This document shows, one piece after another, positions 30,986 to 39,908 of a stretch of 39,908 nucleotides of DNA (positions are counted from its first letter, which is position 1; every line of letters begins with the position of its first letter). Location of the stretch: assembly GCA_018830925.1 (NCBI GenBank), contig JAHJRK010000420.1:1-39908 (forward strand). Reading direction: 5' to 3'. Made by a program: the position numbers and the translations under genes. This stretch comes from Pseudomonadota bacterium (GTDB lineage: Bacteria; Desulfobacterota; Desulfobacteria; Desulfobacterales; RPRI01). Below the pieces are notes generated by a model, which was not told the DNA's origin, did no database searches, and saw only the letters and a program-made list of their open reading frames with translations.

Positions 30986-31252
30986 GGAAGCTATATGTAT
31001 AGCAGGACGTTCTCTATGTCCCCGCTCTTATTTGCAGGTTGATCATTTTTATCAATTTTAATATGAATGCAAACCTATGATAATGGTTTAACTTGTTTAA
31101 ATAAAACTACTTTTCCGGCCAGGCGATAAAATTGTTAGAAGCTTGTCCGGGATTGTGATAAGATAATAATATATTTGATTTAATCGATTAATAAGATTAT
31201 TAAAGAACATATCGTTTTTAATATTGAAAATATATGTCCGAAGGAAATATCA
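30986..31252. other. Spacer upstream of the LptA-like gene
   Basis: Nothing coding is recognised. A weak promoter-like pair, TTGATC at 31039 and TATGAA at 31062 with 17 bp between them, could drive the downstream gene, but each box has only partial consensus. Confidence 0.3.
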
Positions 31253-32848
31253 ATGAATTGTTTCATCAGGTTGCCCAAACGTATATTCTCTGCCCGGTAT
31301 TATTTTGCCATTCTTTTTTTCATGATTTCCCTCCTTTTATCGGTTGCTTTTGCCGGTGAAAATCCTTTGCCGAAGGATGCGCCCATGGAAAAAATTCATG
31401 TTACGGCAGACAGCCTGAGTTCGGATAGTGATGCCAAATTTGCCGAGTTCATAGGGAATGTGAAGGCAACCCAGGGTGACTTTGTCATCAAATCGGACAG
31501 GCTCAAAATATATTATAAAGAGAGCGCGGAGAGCAAAGCAGCTCCCGGAACGGCGGAATCGATTGAAAAGATTGTCGCAACCGGAAATGTTGAAATAAAA
31601 TCGGAAGAAGGTGTAGGGCTTACCGAGCAGGCGGAATACGATACAAAAACAATGATCGTGGTTTTAACCGGAGAGAATTCGAAGGTTTTTGATCAGAAGA
31701 ATTCAGTCACAGGCTCCAGAATAACCATTTACAGGAATGATGGCCGGGTTAAGGTTGAAGGCGATAAAAACAAGAAGGTGAACGCCGTCCTGTACCCGAA
31801 AGAGAAAACACCGGCAAAAGAAGGGGCTGTAAAAAAAGAAACAGCCGTATTGAAAGAAGCGGATATGGTTCAGGCAAAGGCCGATAAACTTCCGCCTGCG
31901 GCTCCGCCGGTTGTATTGAATGAGGAAAAAGCGCCAGTTGTTCTGGTAAAGGCCGATAAGCTTCAGCCTGTTGCTCCTGTAAGTGTTGTTTATGCGCCGG
32001 CAGTGAAAGAAAAAGCGAAACCGAAAACCGAAGCTGGAGGGAAAGTTGCTCCGGGAAGCCTGAGAAAGAGCATGGGAATGGCAGTTTTTGAGAACAGGAC
32101 TGTTTATACTCTGATTGACTTTCAGGAAACTCTCCGGAACAATCTTGCAGGGGCTTTGCAGAGAAACTGCTCCGGCCTTATTATCCTGAAGGATAACGAC
32201 GAAAATTACCCTTCAGATTTTGAAAAGCTTCCAAGGCTCTCATCCGGCGGCATTGACAGTTTTAAACTTTGTAAAACGGGGAGGGAGCTGGGGCTGACTG
32301 CAATAATGACCGGTTCCATAGCAGATATAAAAACCGGCGATGAATCGCGGGGCATTCTGCTGTGGAAAGATTCCTATCCTGTGATAAGCTTGACCGTTCG
32401 TATCAATGTTCTTGACACCGAAACCGGCACAAAGCTCCTTGATGAAAGCTTTACGCACAAAAAATATTCGGATGAGATCGAGATGGAATCCATAAAATCC
32501 GGGAAAATAGAGCCGGCTTTTTTTAAAGAGGCTTTCTTGCACATTGCCGGAGAAGCGGGGAAAAAGGTATGCGAGAGAATGAAGAGAGAGTCCTGGAAAG
32601 GATATGTCTCTGCGGTTTCCGGGGATAAAGTCACCATATCTTCCGGAAACAATACGGGTGTCGTCCAGGGCAAGGCATTTGAGGTTTTCGGAAACAGTTT
32701 GATTGTCGGAATGCAGGGTCATAGGTTCCTTGTTCCCGGGCCTAAAACAGGCGAAGTTAAAATAACCGGAGTTTTCGGCGACAGCGCGGAAGCTCTAATA
32801 GTTTCGGGAGACTCAATAAGGGAAGGCAATACTGTAAGGGCGAAGTAA
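31253..32848 (+). CDS. Exported LptA/OstA-domain protein with a FlgT/CsgG-like C-terminal part
   Basis: A 531-residue periplasmic protein. Residues 1-34 are a signal peptide (hydrophobic FAILFFMISLLLSVAF, cleavage after AFA). Residues about 48-185 match the LptA/OstA beta-jellyroll that carries lipopolysaccharide across the periplasm (TADSLSSDSDAKFAEFIGNV). A proline/alanine-rich linker (195-270) holds two related units, AKADKLPPAAP and VKADKLQPVAP. The last 260 residues resemble lipoprotein-type FlgT/CsgG regions: a nucleotide-free alpha/beta part with GLTAIMTGSI, then a C-terminal barrel with VSAVSGDKVTISSGNNTGVV. GAAGGAA precedes the ATG. The combination is unusual. It may link LPS transport to an envelope assembly factor; no neighbour supports that directly. 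Confidence 0.75.
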   Translation: MNCFIRLPKRIFSARYYFAILFFMISLLLSVAFAGENPLPKDAPMEKIHVTADSLSSDSDAKFAEFIGNVKATQGDFVIKSDRLKIYYKESAESKAAPGTAESIEKIVATGNVEIKSEEGVGLTEQAEYDTKTMIVVLTGENSKVFDQKNSVTGSRITIYRNDGRVKVEGDKNKKVNAVLYPKEKTPAKEGAVKKETAVLKEADMVQAKADKLPPAAPPVVLNEEKAPVVLVKADKLQPVAPVSVVYAPAVKEKAKPKTEAGGKVAPGSLRKSMGMAVFENRTVYTLIDFQETLRNNLAGALQRNCSGLIILKDNDENYPSDFEKLPRLSSGGIDSFKLCKTGRELGLTAIMTGSIADIKTGDESRGILLWKDSYPVISLTVRINVLDTETGTKLLDESFTHKKYSDEIEMESIKSGKIEPAFFKEAFLHIAGEAGKKVCERMKRESWKGYVSAVSGDKVTISSGNNTGVVQGKAFEVFGNSLIVGMQGHRFLVPGPKTGEVKITGVFGDSAEALIVSGDSIREGNTVRAK

Positions 32849-32906
32849 AGGCGAGAGGCGAGAGGCGTAAGTCGATATTCGAAGTACTATCAACGAATCA
32901 CGGGCC

Positions 32907-34277
32907 TTAACTTTTCCACGAGGCATAGACTTTTTGCCTTGATACGGCTGCCGCTTTCAAGATATCAACTTTCACATCAACGTAATCATAAACAACGGCT
33001 TTATTTTTGCCGGGAGCAGGCCTTAAGACCCTTCCTAAATACTGAAGCACCCTCCCGCTGAACTTTATGGGTGTGACTATAAAAAGGGTAGAGAGGTTTT
33101 TGCAGTCGAATCCTTCCCCGATGAGCTGGCCTGTCGCCACAAGGACTTTTATTTCCCCGTTATTAAGGCGGTCAAGGACCTCTTTTCTGCCGGCATCCGG
33201 CACGTCTCCGGTGAGCAGTTCGGATGATATTTTATGCTTGAATTTGAGAAGCGCCCGGAGTGTCTCGCAGTGTTTTTTCCTGTCCGTCAGAACCAGGCAG
33301 CAGCTTCCCGTGCCGTTTTTCACTTCATTTGCAATATCAGATGCTATAAGATGATTCCTGCCGTCATTTGAGGTAAGTTCCGAGAGCATCCTGCTGTATT
33401 CGTTGACGGGATCAAAAAAGGGACTGAAATCTGTTTCCCTTACAACGACTTCCGCAGGCACCACATCTCCCGTTTCAATCAGCCCGGCTTTCTCCACTTC
33501 ATGCCGGACATCTCCAAGGTGCCAGAAAATAAGCTTCGACAGGTTATCTCTGCGCCAGGGTGTCGCCGACAATCCAAGCATATATTTCGAATCAAAACCG
33601 GTGACTGCATCGGTGAATGTTCTGCTGGGCGTCCTGTGGCATTCGTCCACCAGGAGGAAACCGGTCCTTAAAGATACTTCTTCAACGCACTTGTAAATGG
33701 ACTGAACAAGGGCTACGGTTATTTTGTCGCCGGTTATTTTTTTGCCCGAGCCTATAATTCCTACCTCTTCTTTCGGGATTCCAAGAAATGTTTCAATCCT
33801 CTCAATCCACTGTGAGGCGAGCTCTTTTGTATGGACTATTATCAATGCAGGCTGCATCCGTTGCGCTATGATATAAAGCGCCATGACGGTCTTGCCGCTT
33901 CCGGTCGGTGCGCTCAATGTGCCGAAATCCTTGGAAAGCATGACTTTGACCGCCTGATCCTGGAATGGCTTCAATGAGCCGCTGAATTTAAAATCAACCG
34001 GAGGAAGCAAGCGCCTTTTGTCTGTTATTTCATATGCTACTCCATGTCGTTTACAGAGGAAGATGAGCTGACGCATAAAGCCTCTCGGGATCCAGAGACC
34101 TCCCCCTTTTATCCTGTCGTATAAACGCAGAATTCTGGGAGTTCCCCTGTTCCAGCGCCCCATTCTCTCATTTTCCACCCATTTGGGGTTTGATACTGTA
34201 AGACTTTCTGTAAGTATTTGATATAACTGAGTTGAAATTCCGGAAAGCCTCAGGTTGTTTGTTACGATTATCTCCAT
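32907..34277 (-). CDS. SF2 (XPB/ResIII-type) DEAD/H-box helicase
   Basis: A 456-residue superfamily 2 helicase that should translocate on DNA using ATP. Walker A is APTGSGKT (residues 123-130), motif II is DECH (211-214), motif III SAT lies in LGLSATPWR, and motif VI is QYLGRVLRPAPGKNK. The first 100 residues form a small N-terminal region as in XPB-like bacterial helicases. I see no nuclease or methylase domain, so it is more likely a repair or stand-alone helicase than a restriction subunit. It is transcribed opposite to its neighbours and ends 58 bp from the convergent LptA-like gene. The ATG at 34277 follows AAGGTAACGG. Confidence 0.88.
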   Translation of the reverse strand: MEIIVTNNLRLSGISTQLYQILTESLTVSNPKWVENERMGRWNRGTPRILRLYDRIKGGGLWIPRGFMRQLIFLCKRHGVAYEITDKRRLLPPVDFKFSGSLKPFQDQAVKVMLSKDFGTLSAPTGSGKTVMALYIIAQRMQPALIIVHTKELASQWIERIETFLGIPKEEVGIIGSGKKITGDKITVALVQSIYKCVEEVSLRTGFLLVDECHRTPSRTFTDAVTGFDSKYMLGLSATPWRRDNLSKLIFWHLGDVRHEVEKAGLIETGDVVPAEVVVRETDFSPFFDPVNEYSRMLSELTSNDGRNHLIASDIANEVKNGTGSCCLVLTDRKKHCETLRALLKFKHKISSELLTGDVPDAGRKEVLDRLNNGEIKVLVATGQLIGEGFDCKNLSTLFIVTPIKFSGRVLQYLGRVLRPAPGKNKAVVYDYVDVKVDILKAAAVSRQKVYASWKS

Positions 34278-34516
34278 CCGTTACCTTATAATATGGGTTT
34301 AAAAAGAGGGTGCGGCAGTTTCTGCTTTCAGATATCATTTATTATTTTGTTTATGCAATATTTATATTGAGCGATCTTGCATAACACAATGAGAGCTATT
34401 AATAACTCGCATTGGTTCCACGTTCAGGTATTTACCGGGAGGGCATAACCTGACATATAGTTGATTGACCGGGGGAAATGGGGATGGTATAAATCAGGCA
34501 TAAGAAAGGAGGTACT

Positions 34517-34936
34517 ATGAAAAAAGCTATAAAATGCATAATAGGTATTTTCTTTGTAATAACGGTATCATCACTCTTATGGGCAGGCAACAGGGAGATG
34601 GTTGAAAAGAGAGTTGATGAGCTTGATAAGCTGAACAAAGAAGCAGTGAGCCGGATTGCCGGACAACCTGAAAGCGGGAAAATAAACATCAAGGTGAGGG
34701 TAATTCCTGAAAGAGACGGCTACAGATTCGAAACTGTTGATAAGGAAACGACGGCTTCCATTCCGGATACTTTTTTGCCGCAGCAGGATGAAAACAAGTT
34801 TTTTACTTTCCGGGAAGGAATAGCAAGACTTGCACAAAAAAAGCCGTCAATAACTCCGTATAAGAGTTACAGAGATGACGGTGAATACACTTCATTTAAA
34901 GATGCGATTACAAGACTGAGCAGGAGTAAAAAATAA
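34517..34936 (+). CDS. Small secreted protein of unknown function
   Basis: A 139-residue protein with a clear signal peptide: KKAIK, hydrophobic IIGIFFVITVSSLLW, and likely cleavage after AG at about residue 24. The mature part is highly charged, with a heptad-like stretch (MVEKRVDELDKLNKEAVSRI) that may form a coiled coil. Two similar segments near the C-terminus, FREGIARLAQKK and FKDAITRLSRSK, look like an internal repeat. I do not recognise a family. AAAGGAGGTACT is a strong ribosome site. Its stop overlaps the start of the glycerate kinase gene (TAATG), so the two are translationally coupled, though a functional link is not obvious. Confidence 0.75.
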   Translation: MKKAIKCIIGIFFVITVSSLLWAGNREMVEKRVDELDKLNKEAVSRIAGQPESGKINIKVRVIPERDGYRFETVDKETTASIPDTFLPQQDENKFFTFREGIARLAQKKPSITPYKSYRDDGEYTSFKDAITRLSRSKK

Positions 34937-36285
34937 TGCAGAAGCCTCTTGTCGCCTGTGATTTTCAAAAGCTTCACAAACACGCTTCCGGGATTTTTTA
35001 CGCAGGCCTTGCCGCAGTTGAGCCTGAAGCTGCTGTGAAACGGTTCTGCAGCCGGAGAAAAAATTATCTGTTAATCGGGGGTTTGAAATATAACCTTGGC
35101 AAGTTTGACAATATATTTGTAATCGGGGCCGGAAAAGCAGGCGCTCCCATGTCTTCCGCTATTGAGGATCTTCTTGGTGAGCGAATCACTGAAGGCATAG
35201 TCAATGTCAAATACGGCCATGTCGCTTCCCTGAAACATGTGAAGCTTGTCGAGGCGGGCCATCCTGTTCCCGATAAAAATGGGCACGCCGGCGCATCGAA
35301 GATACTGGATCTGGCAAAGAAGGCAGGGAGAGATGACCTTGTTATCTGCCTGTTTTCAGGAGGCGGCTCCGCGCTTCTTCCCTTTCCGGCGCCCGGACTG
35401 ACCCTGAAAGACAAGCAGAATACAATAAAAATGCTTATCTCCTGTGGGGCAACCATTCATGAAATCAACACTATCCGGAAACACACTTCTCTTGTAAAGG
35501 GCGGAAGACTTGCAAAAGCAGTCTTTCCTGCAACACTTGTTACCCTGATTCTCTCGGATGTTGTCGGGGATGATCTTGATGTCATAGCATCCGGCCCGAC
35601 GGTTTTTGATTCGAGTACGTATAAGGATTGCCTTGGAATAATTAAAAAATACGACTTAAGCAGGAAACTGCCGGGAAAAGTAGTAAAATATTTGGCCGAC
35701 GGGGCAAAGGGAAAGATACCTGAAACACCGAAAGCGGGAGACACGATTTTTGAAAAGACCCGGAATTATATTGTCGGAAGCAATATCGAGGCCATAAAGT
35801 CCGCAAAAAAGAAGGCTGAAAGTTTGAAATATAATACCATTGTTCTTTCATCAATGATAGAGGGGGATACAAAAGAGGCTGCTCTTTTTCACTGCGCAAT
35901 AGCAAAAGAGATTGTGAAAACAGGCCTTCCGGTTCCAAAGCCTGCATGTATCATTTCAGGGGGAGAGACTACCGTGAATGTTACAGGGAAAGGACTTGGA
36001 GGAAGGAACCAGGAATTTGCTCTTGCCGCAGCCCTTGAGATTGCAGGACTTGAAAATACTGTTGTTTTAAGCGTAGGAACCGACGGAACAGACGGGCCGA
36101 CTGATGCGGCAGGGGCTTTTGCGGATTCAACCACGTTAAGGAGAGCATCAGTCATTGGAATAGATCCGCTTCAATATCTTAACGATAATGATTCATATAA
36201 TTTTTTCAGGAAGCTTGGAGATCTTTTGATTACCGGGCCGACAAATACAAATGTTATGGATTTAAGGATTATTCTGGTCAGGTAA
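34936..36285 (+). CDS. Glycerate 2-kinase (GckA/TtuD family, DUF4147 plus MOFRL)
   Basis: A 449-residue kinase that phosphorylates D-glycerate to 2-phosphoglycerate with ATP. The N-terminal DUF4147 domain has VIGAGKAGAPMSSAIEDLLG, and FSGGGSALLPFPAPGLTLKD. LSDVVGDDLDVIASGPTV is the next signature. The C-terminal MOFRL domain has ISGGETTVNVTGKGLGGRNQ and SVGTDGTDGPTDAAGAFAD. Full family length. It feeds serine or glycerate carbon into lower glycolysis. The start overlaps the stop of the small secreted protein by one base. A stretch of ATCGAA-type repeats begins 3 bp after its stop. Confidence 0.94.
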   Translation: MQKPLVACDFQKLHKHASGIFYAGLAAVEPEAAVKRFCSRRKNYLLIGGLKYNLGKFDNIFVIGAGKAGAPMSSAIEDLLGERITEGIVNVKYGHVASLKHVKLVEAGHPVPDKNGHAGASKILDLAKKAGRDDLVICLFSGGGSALLPFPAPGLTLKDKQNTIKMLISCGATIHEINTIRKHTSLVKGGRLAKAVFPATLVTLILSDVVGDDLDVIASGPTVFDSSTYKDCLGIIKKYDLSRKLPGKVVKYLADGAKGKIPETPKAGDTIFEKTRNYIVGSNIEAIKSAKKKAESLKYNTIVLSSMIEGDTKEAALFHCAIAKEIVKTGLPVPKPACIISGGETTVNVTGKGLGGRNQEFALAAALEIAGLENTVVLSVGTDGTDGPTDAAGAFADSTTLRRASVIGIDPLQYLNDNDSYNFFRKLGDLLITGPTNTNVMDLRIILVR

Positions 36286-36288
36286 GGC

Positions 36289-36354
36289 GAATATCGAATA
36301 TCGGACATCGAACTTCGTACACCGAATATCGAAGATCGTACATCGAATATCGAA
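36289..36354. repeat. Degenerate ATCGAA-type tandem repeats
   Basis: The spacer is made of imperfect units such as GAATATCGAA, CATCGAACTTCG and GATCGTACATCG. The same family appears at 37347-37452 and, as a single piece, near 32872-32890. A separate shared string, AGTAC-x-ATCAACGAATC, occurs near 32884 and again near 36436. Such repeats are common between genes of some deltaproteobacteria. Confidence 0.7.
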
Positions 36355-36478
36355 AGGCGACAGGAGTGAAGTGAAAGATAAAAAGAAGGCTGAAGCTATT
36401 AAAAGTCTTCAGTCTAAATACCTTAAGACTATAAAAGTACGATCAACGAATCTCGATCCACGGGAAAAAGGGTAAAAG

Positions 36479-37378
36479 ATGGAATTGCAGTTTGAACCGA
36501 TAAATATTGAAAGGCAGCAGGATTACCTGAGACTTTTCCGCGGATGCACACAGAACGCATCCGATTACAGTTTTGTGAACATCTGGGGCTGGGCTGATGA
36601 ATATGGCCTCATGTGGGCATGGGATGAAAACCTCGTATGGATAAAGCAGACAAAACCGGAAACCGTTTTCTGGGCGCCTGTGGGGCCGTGGAAAGATATG
36701 GACTGGAAAAAAATTCTCGGGTCGAAATTTTCCATACCTGCCGTGTTTATAAGGATTCCGGAAGACCTGGTGTCAATCTGGAAGAATTGCGGACACAGCG
36801 AAATGGCAATCGAAGAGTCAAGGGGGCACTGGGACTATCTTTATTCGGTTAAGGAGCTTGTCGAATTGAAAGGAAATCGTTTTCATAAAAAGAAAAATCT
36901 TCTTTCACAGTTCATTAAAACGTACAAATACGATTATATCCCTTTAGATCATGACATGGTTGATAATGCTCTTTCCATGCAGGATGACTGGTGCGCGTGG
37001 CGGGATTGCGAAGCATCCGAAACCCTTTCTTCTGAAAATCGGGTTATAGAAAAGGTACTCAAAGCATGGCATAAACTTCCGGATCTGAAAGGAGGAGCCG
37101 TTATGGCGGATGGTAAAATAGCGGCATATACGGTTGCGGAGCAGTTGTCGGATGATACCCTCCTGATTCATTTTGAGAAGGGAAACCAGGATTACAAGGG
37201 AGCTTACCAGGCAATAAACCGGATGTTTCTTGAACATAACATGGCAGGATATAAAATTGTAAACAGGGAGCAGGATCTTGACAATGAAGGCTTGAGGAAG
37301 GCAAAGCTTTCGTATAATCCGGTTGATTTTCTGAAAAAATACAGAATCCGGACATCGAATATCAAACATCGAACATAG
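36479..37378 (+). CDS. DUF2156-family protein (GNAT-like, MprF C-terminal-domain relative)
   Basis: A 299-residue soluble protein of the DUF2156 family, related to the catalytic domain of lysylphosphatidylglycerol synthase and to FemX-type acyltransferases. SDYSFVNIWGWADEYGL and RFHKKKNLLSQFIKTY are family blocks, as is IVNREQDLDNEGLRKAKLSY near the C-terminus. The usual proteins end about KKYR; here the last nine residues (RTSNIKHRT) are encoded by ATCGAA-type repeat DNA, so the repeat has eroded into the coding end. AAAAGGGTAAAAG is a possible ribosome site. The role is unknown; it may transfer an aminoacyl group to a lipid or peptide. Confidence 0.85.
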   Translation: MELQFEPINIERQQDYLRLFRGCTQNASDYSFVNIWGWADEYGLMWAWDENLVWIKQTKPETVFWAPVGPWKDMDWKKILGSKFSIPAVFIRIPEDLVSIWKNCGHSEMAIEESRGHWDYLYSVKELVELKGNRFHKKKNLLSQFIKTYKYDYIPLDHDMVDNALSMQDDWCAWRDCEASETLSSENRVIEKVLKAWHKLPDLKGGAVMADGKIAAYTVAEQLSDDTLLIHFEKGNQDYKGAYQAINRMFLEHNMAGYKIVNREQDLDNEGLRKAKLSYNPVDFLKKYRIRTSNIKHRT

Positions 37379-37452
37379 AACATCGAATATCGGAGATCGA
37401 ACTTCGAAGTGCGAAATTCGGCTTTTCTCGATATTCGAAGTCCGATGTACGA
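37347..37452. repeat. ATCGAA-type repeats, partly inverted, overlapping a gene end
   Basis: Units such as GACATCGAATATC, CATCGAACAT and GATCGAACTTCGAAG run from the last codons of the DUF2156 gene into the spacer. The second part (TCGATATTCGAAGTCCGATGT) is in inverted orientation, so the RNA could fold into a hairpin. It may serve as a transcript end for the preceding gene. Confidence 0.6.
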
Positions 37453-37520
37453 TTTACTGATCAGTAATCGGAAGCCTGAGTACTTAATAAGCGCCAATAC
37501 GGAAACCAATAAGGGGAGAG

Positions 37521-39779
37521 ATGAACGAAGCACATATATCTAACATAACTGATGAACTGAATATAAATATATCGCAGGTAAGGGCTGTTTCAGAGCTTCT
37601 TGAAGAGGGCGCTACAATTCCTTTTATTGCCCGGTACAGGAAGGAGGTTACCGGAAGCCTTGATGAGGTTGTGATTATGGCAATAAGGGACAGGCTTACC
37701 CGGCTTGAAGAGCTGGACAGCCGCAGGGAAGCGGTTTTAAAATCATTGGAGCAGAACGGCCATCTTACGGATGAGCTTCGTGAAAAGGTCATGTCTGTTT
37801 CCACTCTTGCTGTCCTTGAGGATATTTATCTGCCATTCAGGCCGAAACGGCGGACAAAAGCGACCATCGCGAGGGAAAAAGGTCTTGAACCTCTTGCGCT
37901 GATTATCTTTAAACAGGAAGGCGCCAATCCGGATAAAGAGGCGGAACGGTTTGTTGACCCCGAAAAGGGCGTTGAAAGCACTGAAGATGCGCTTTCCGGT
38001 GCAAGGGACATAATCGCCGAAATGGTAAGTGAAGATCAGAATGCGCGTGCTGCTTTGAGAAATCTCTTTGCGTCAAAAGGTATGTTCATATGCAGGGTTG
38101 CAACCGGAAAGGAGGAGGAAGGCTCAAAATACAGGGATTATTTTGACTGGCAGGAGCCGGCGGCTAAGGCCCCCTCTCACAGGATTCTTGCCATGCGGAG
38201 AGGGGAGAAGGAAGAGCTTCTCAACCTCACCATTGCTCCTTCTGAAGAAGATGCCGTTAATATGCTTGAAGGGCTGTTTGTAAAAGGATCAGGAGACGAT
38301 TCAGGCCAGGTCAGGATTGCCATGCATGACAGTTACAAAAGGCTCCTTTCGCGCTCGATGGAGACGGAAGCAAGGCTTATGACGAAAGAGAGAGCCGATT
38401 CCGAAGCAATAAGGGTCTTTGCCGACAACCTCCGCAACCTGCTGCTATCTCCTCCTCTCGGAGCAAAGCGGGTGATGGGAATTGATCCAGGGTTCAGAAC
38501 AGGATGCAAGATAGTTTGCCTTGACCGTCAGGGGAAGCTCCTTTGCCATGATACGATATATCCTCATTTTTCTGAAAAAGGGGCTGAAGAAGCTGTCAAA
38601 AAAATGAAGGATCTTTGTGAACGTTTTGAAGTTGAAGCGATAGCCGTCGGAAACGGGACAGCAGGAAGGGAGACCGAGGCATTCGTCAAAAGCATCGGTT
38701 TTCCGGGAAAAATTCAGGTTATAATGGTCAATGAGAGCGGAGCGTCGATTTATTCGGCTTCAGAAATAGCAAGAGAAGAGTTTCCCGACCTTGATCTGAC
38801 TGTAAGAGGCTCTGTTTCAATCGGAAGAAGGCTCATGGATCCCCTTTCCGAGCTTGTCAAAATAGACCCTAAATCGGTCGGAGTGGGTCAGTATCAGCAT
38901 GATGTCGACCAGGCTGCATTGAAGCAGTCTCTTGATGATGTTGTAATGAGCTGTGTGAATGGGGTGGGGGTTGATGTGAACAGAGCAAGCGTACAGCTTC
39001 TCACCTATGTTTCCGGCCTTGGTCCACAGCTTGCAAAAAACATTGTCGCGTGCAGGGATGAAAACGGGCCTTTCGAATCAAGGAAAGAGCTTAAAAAGGT
39101 TCCACGCCTTGGGCCGAAGGCCTTTGAACAGTCGGCCGGTTTTTTAAGGATAAGGGATGCGAAAAATCCGCTTGACGGGAGCGCGGTCCATCCTGAGAGC
39201 TATCACATTGTTGATAAAATGGCTGAAGATCTTTCATGCAACGTTGAAGACCTGATAAAAGATCCTGCAAAAAGAAGCGGAATCGACATTTCCATGTATG
39301 TCACCGAAAGCACGGGGATTCCGACTTTAAGGGATATAATGGAAGAACTCGCAAAGCCTGGGCGTGATCCGCGGGAGGAATTCGAAGAATTTGCCTTTGA
39401 GAGCGGTGTTGAAAAGATAGAAGACCTAAGGGCCGGGATGAGACTTCCGGGCATTGTGACAAATGTTACGGCGTTCGGCGCATTTGTGGATGTGGGGGTT
39501 CATCAGGACGGTCTTGTGCATGTGAGCGAACTGTCGGACAGGTATATCAGGGATCCGGGAGAGCTGGTTAAAGTGCATCAGAAAGTCACGGTTACGGTCA
39601 TTGATGTTGATGTTGACAGAAAAAGAATTTCTCTTTCGATGAAAACAAATCCGGGCAGAAAGGCAAAACCCGGAAAGAGGGATGAGAAAAAACCTGTTCC
39701 GAAACCGGCAAAATTTGAAAAGCCGAAGAATGTCCCGTTTAATAATCCGTTCGGGAAGCTGTCCGGGGTGAAGATATGA
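37521..39779 (+). CDS. tex: Tex family transcription accessory / RNA-binding protein
   Basis: A 752-residue Tex protein, normal length. It starts with the Tex N-terminal helical domain (EEGATIPFIARYRKEVTGSL). An RNase H-like YqgF domain follows near residues 315-450 (RVMGIDPGFRTGCKIV). The helix-hairpin-helix domain includes YVSGLGPQLAKNIVACRDE, and the S1 RNA-binding domain lies near 635-710 (GIVTNVTAFGAFVDVGVHQD, then VSELSDRYI). A short basic tail (KPGKRDEKKPVPKPAKFEK) ends it. Tex binds nucleic acid and influences transcription. GGGGAGAG precedes the ATG. The remaining 129 bp to the window edge hold nothing I recognise. Confidence 0.95.
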   Translation: MNEAHISNITDELNINISQVRAVSELLEEGATIPFIARYRKEVTGSLDEVVIMAIRDRLTRLEELDSRREAVLKSLEQNGHLTDELREKVMSVSTLAVLEDIYLPFRPKRRTKATIAREKGLEPLALIIFKQEGANPDKEAERFVDPEKGVESTEDALSGARDIIAEMVSEDQNARAALRNLFASKGMFICRVATGKEEEGSKYRDYFDWQEPAAKAPSHRILAMRRGEKEELLNLTIAPSEEDAVNMLEGLFVKGSGDDSGQVRIAMHDSYKRLLSRSMETEARLMTKERADSEAIRVFADNLRNLLLSPPLGAKRVMGIDPGFRTGCKIVCLDRQGKLLCHDTIYPHFSEKGAEEAVKKMKDLCERFEVEAIAVGNGTAGRETEAFVKSIGFPGKIQVIMVNESGASIYSASEIAREEFPDLDLTVRGSVSIGRRLMDPLSELVKIDPKSVGVGQYQHDVDQAALKQSLDDVVMSCVNGVGVDVNRASVQLLTYVSGLGPQLAKNIVACRDENGPFESRKELKKVPRLGPKAFEQSAGFLRIRDAKNPLDGSAVHPESYHIVDKMAEDLSCNVEDLIKDPAKRSGIDISMYVTESTGIPTLRDIMEELAKPGRDPREEFEEFAFESGVEKIEDLRAGMRLPGIVTNVTAFGAFVDVGVHQDGLVHVSELSDRYIRDPGELVKVHQKVTVTVIDVDVDRKRISLSMKTNPGRKAKPGKRDEKKPVPKPAKFEKPKNVPFNNPFGKLSGVKI

Positions 39780-39908
39780 TCGATTCGAGCATTATCATTC
39801 AGGGATCGTATTCCTGACACCTAAGGATACCAATTATGGACGGCCAGAACAGGTTTGATCTGGTCAAGTAAAAACAGACACCTGGTTAAGCTGCTTTTGT
39901 CAAAGTAG

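Noticed and set aside
1..39908. CRISPR arrays, tRNA and rRNA genes
   Set aside because: No regularly spaced identical repeats and no cloverleaf or rRNA-like stretch were found by eye. The ATCGAA-type repeats are degenerate, without spacers of constant size.

Overview
The window looks like a piece of an anaerobic deltaproteobacterial (Desulfobacterota-type) chromosome. This rests on gene content: a Liv-type ABC transporter with an embedded acyl-CoA synthetase, many acyl-CoA beta-oxidation enzymes, two oxygen-sensitive 4-hydroxybutyryl-CoA dehydratase-type Fe-S flavoproteins, an Fe-S dienoyl-CoA reductase homologue, and no oxygenase. No rRNA, tRNA or CRISPR array was seen. Organism assignment is inference; no marker gene was compared.

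Layout. 1-2043: end of a truncated gene, a PlsC-like acyltransferase, then about 1.1 kb of non-coding DNA holding gene scraps. 2044-9834: a TetR regulator and a one-directional operon livG, acyl-CoA synthetase, livH, livM, livK, livF. livF is bracketed by two copies of a 124-bp MITE-like repeat exactly 1,000 bp apart. 10209-17043: a catabolic block with a citrate-synthase-fold protein, MaoC hydratase, 2,4-dienoyl-CoA-reductase-like enzyme, a first 4-hydroxybutyryl-CoA dehydratase homologue, an acyl-CoA dehydrogenase and an SDR. 17348-21397: a visibly more A+T-rich trio (large acyl-CoA dehydrogenase, 3-hydroxyacyl-CoA dehydrogenase, thiolase) flanked by 121-bp direct repeats. 22042-27239: a second dehydratase homologue, an unusual AMP-ligase and a nitronate monooxygenase-like protein, interleaved with broken genes (acyl-CoA ligase, thiolase tail, IS3 transposase, a second nitronate monooxygenase tail, group II intron reverse transcriptase). 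28008-30908: an MBL-fold hydrolase, a gamma-carbonic-anhydrase-like protein and a DUF2442/DUF4160 pair with one broken partner. 31253-39779: housekeeping-type genes (LptA/OstA-FlgT-like envelope protein, SF2 helicase, small secreted protein, glycerate 2-kinase, DUF2156 protein, Tex), with ATCGAA-type repeats in their spacers.

How the genes may work together. The regulator, transporter, CoA ligase, dehydrogenases, hydratase, reductases, dehydratases and thiolase together describe uptake of an organic acid, activation to a CoA ester and anaerobic beta-oxidation. The dehydratase homologues keep all four Fe-S ligands and the catalytic tyrosine known from the Clostridium aminobutyricum enzyme. A 4-hydroxy, 4-oxo, gamma-lactone or unsaturated acid is therefore a reasonable guess for the substrate, but it cannot be read from sequence alone. 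The island also shows repeated insertion, duplication and deletion: at least five gene remnants and several repeat families.
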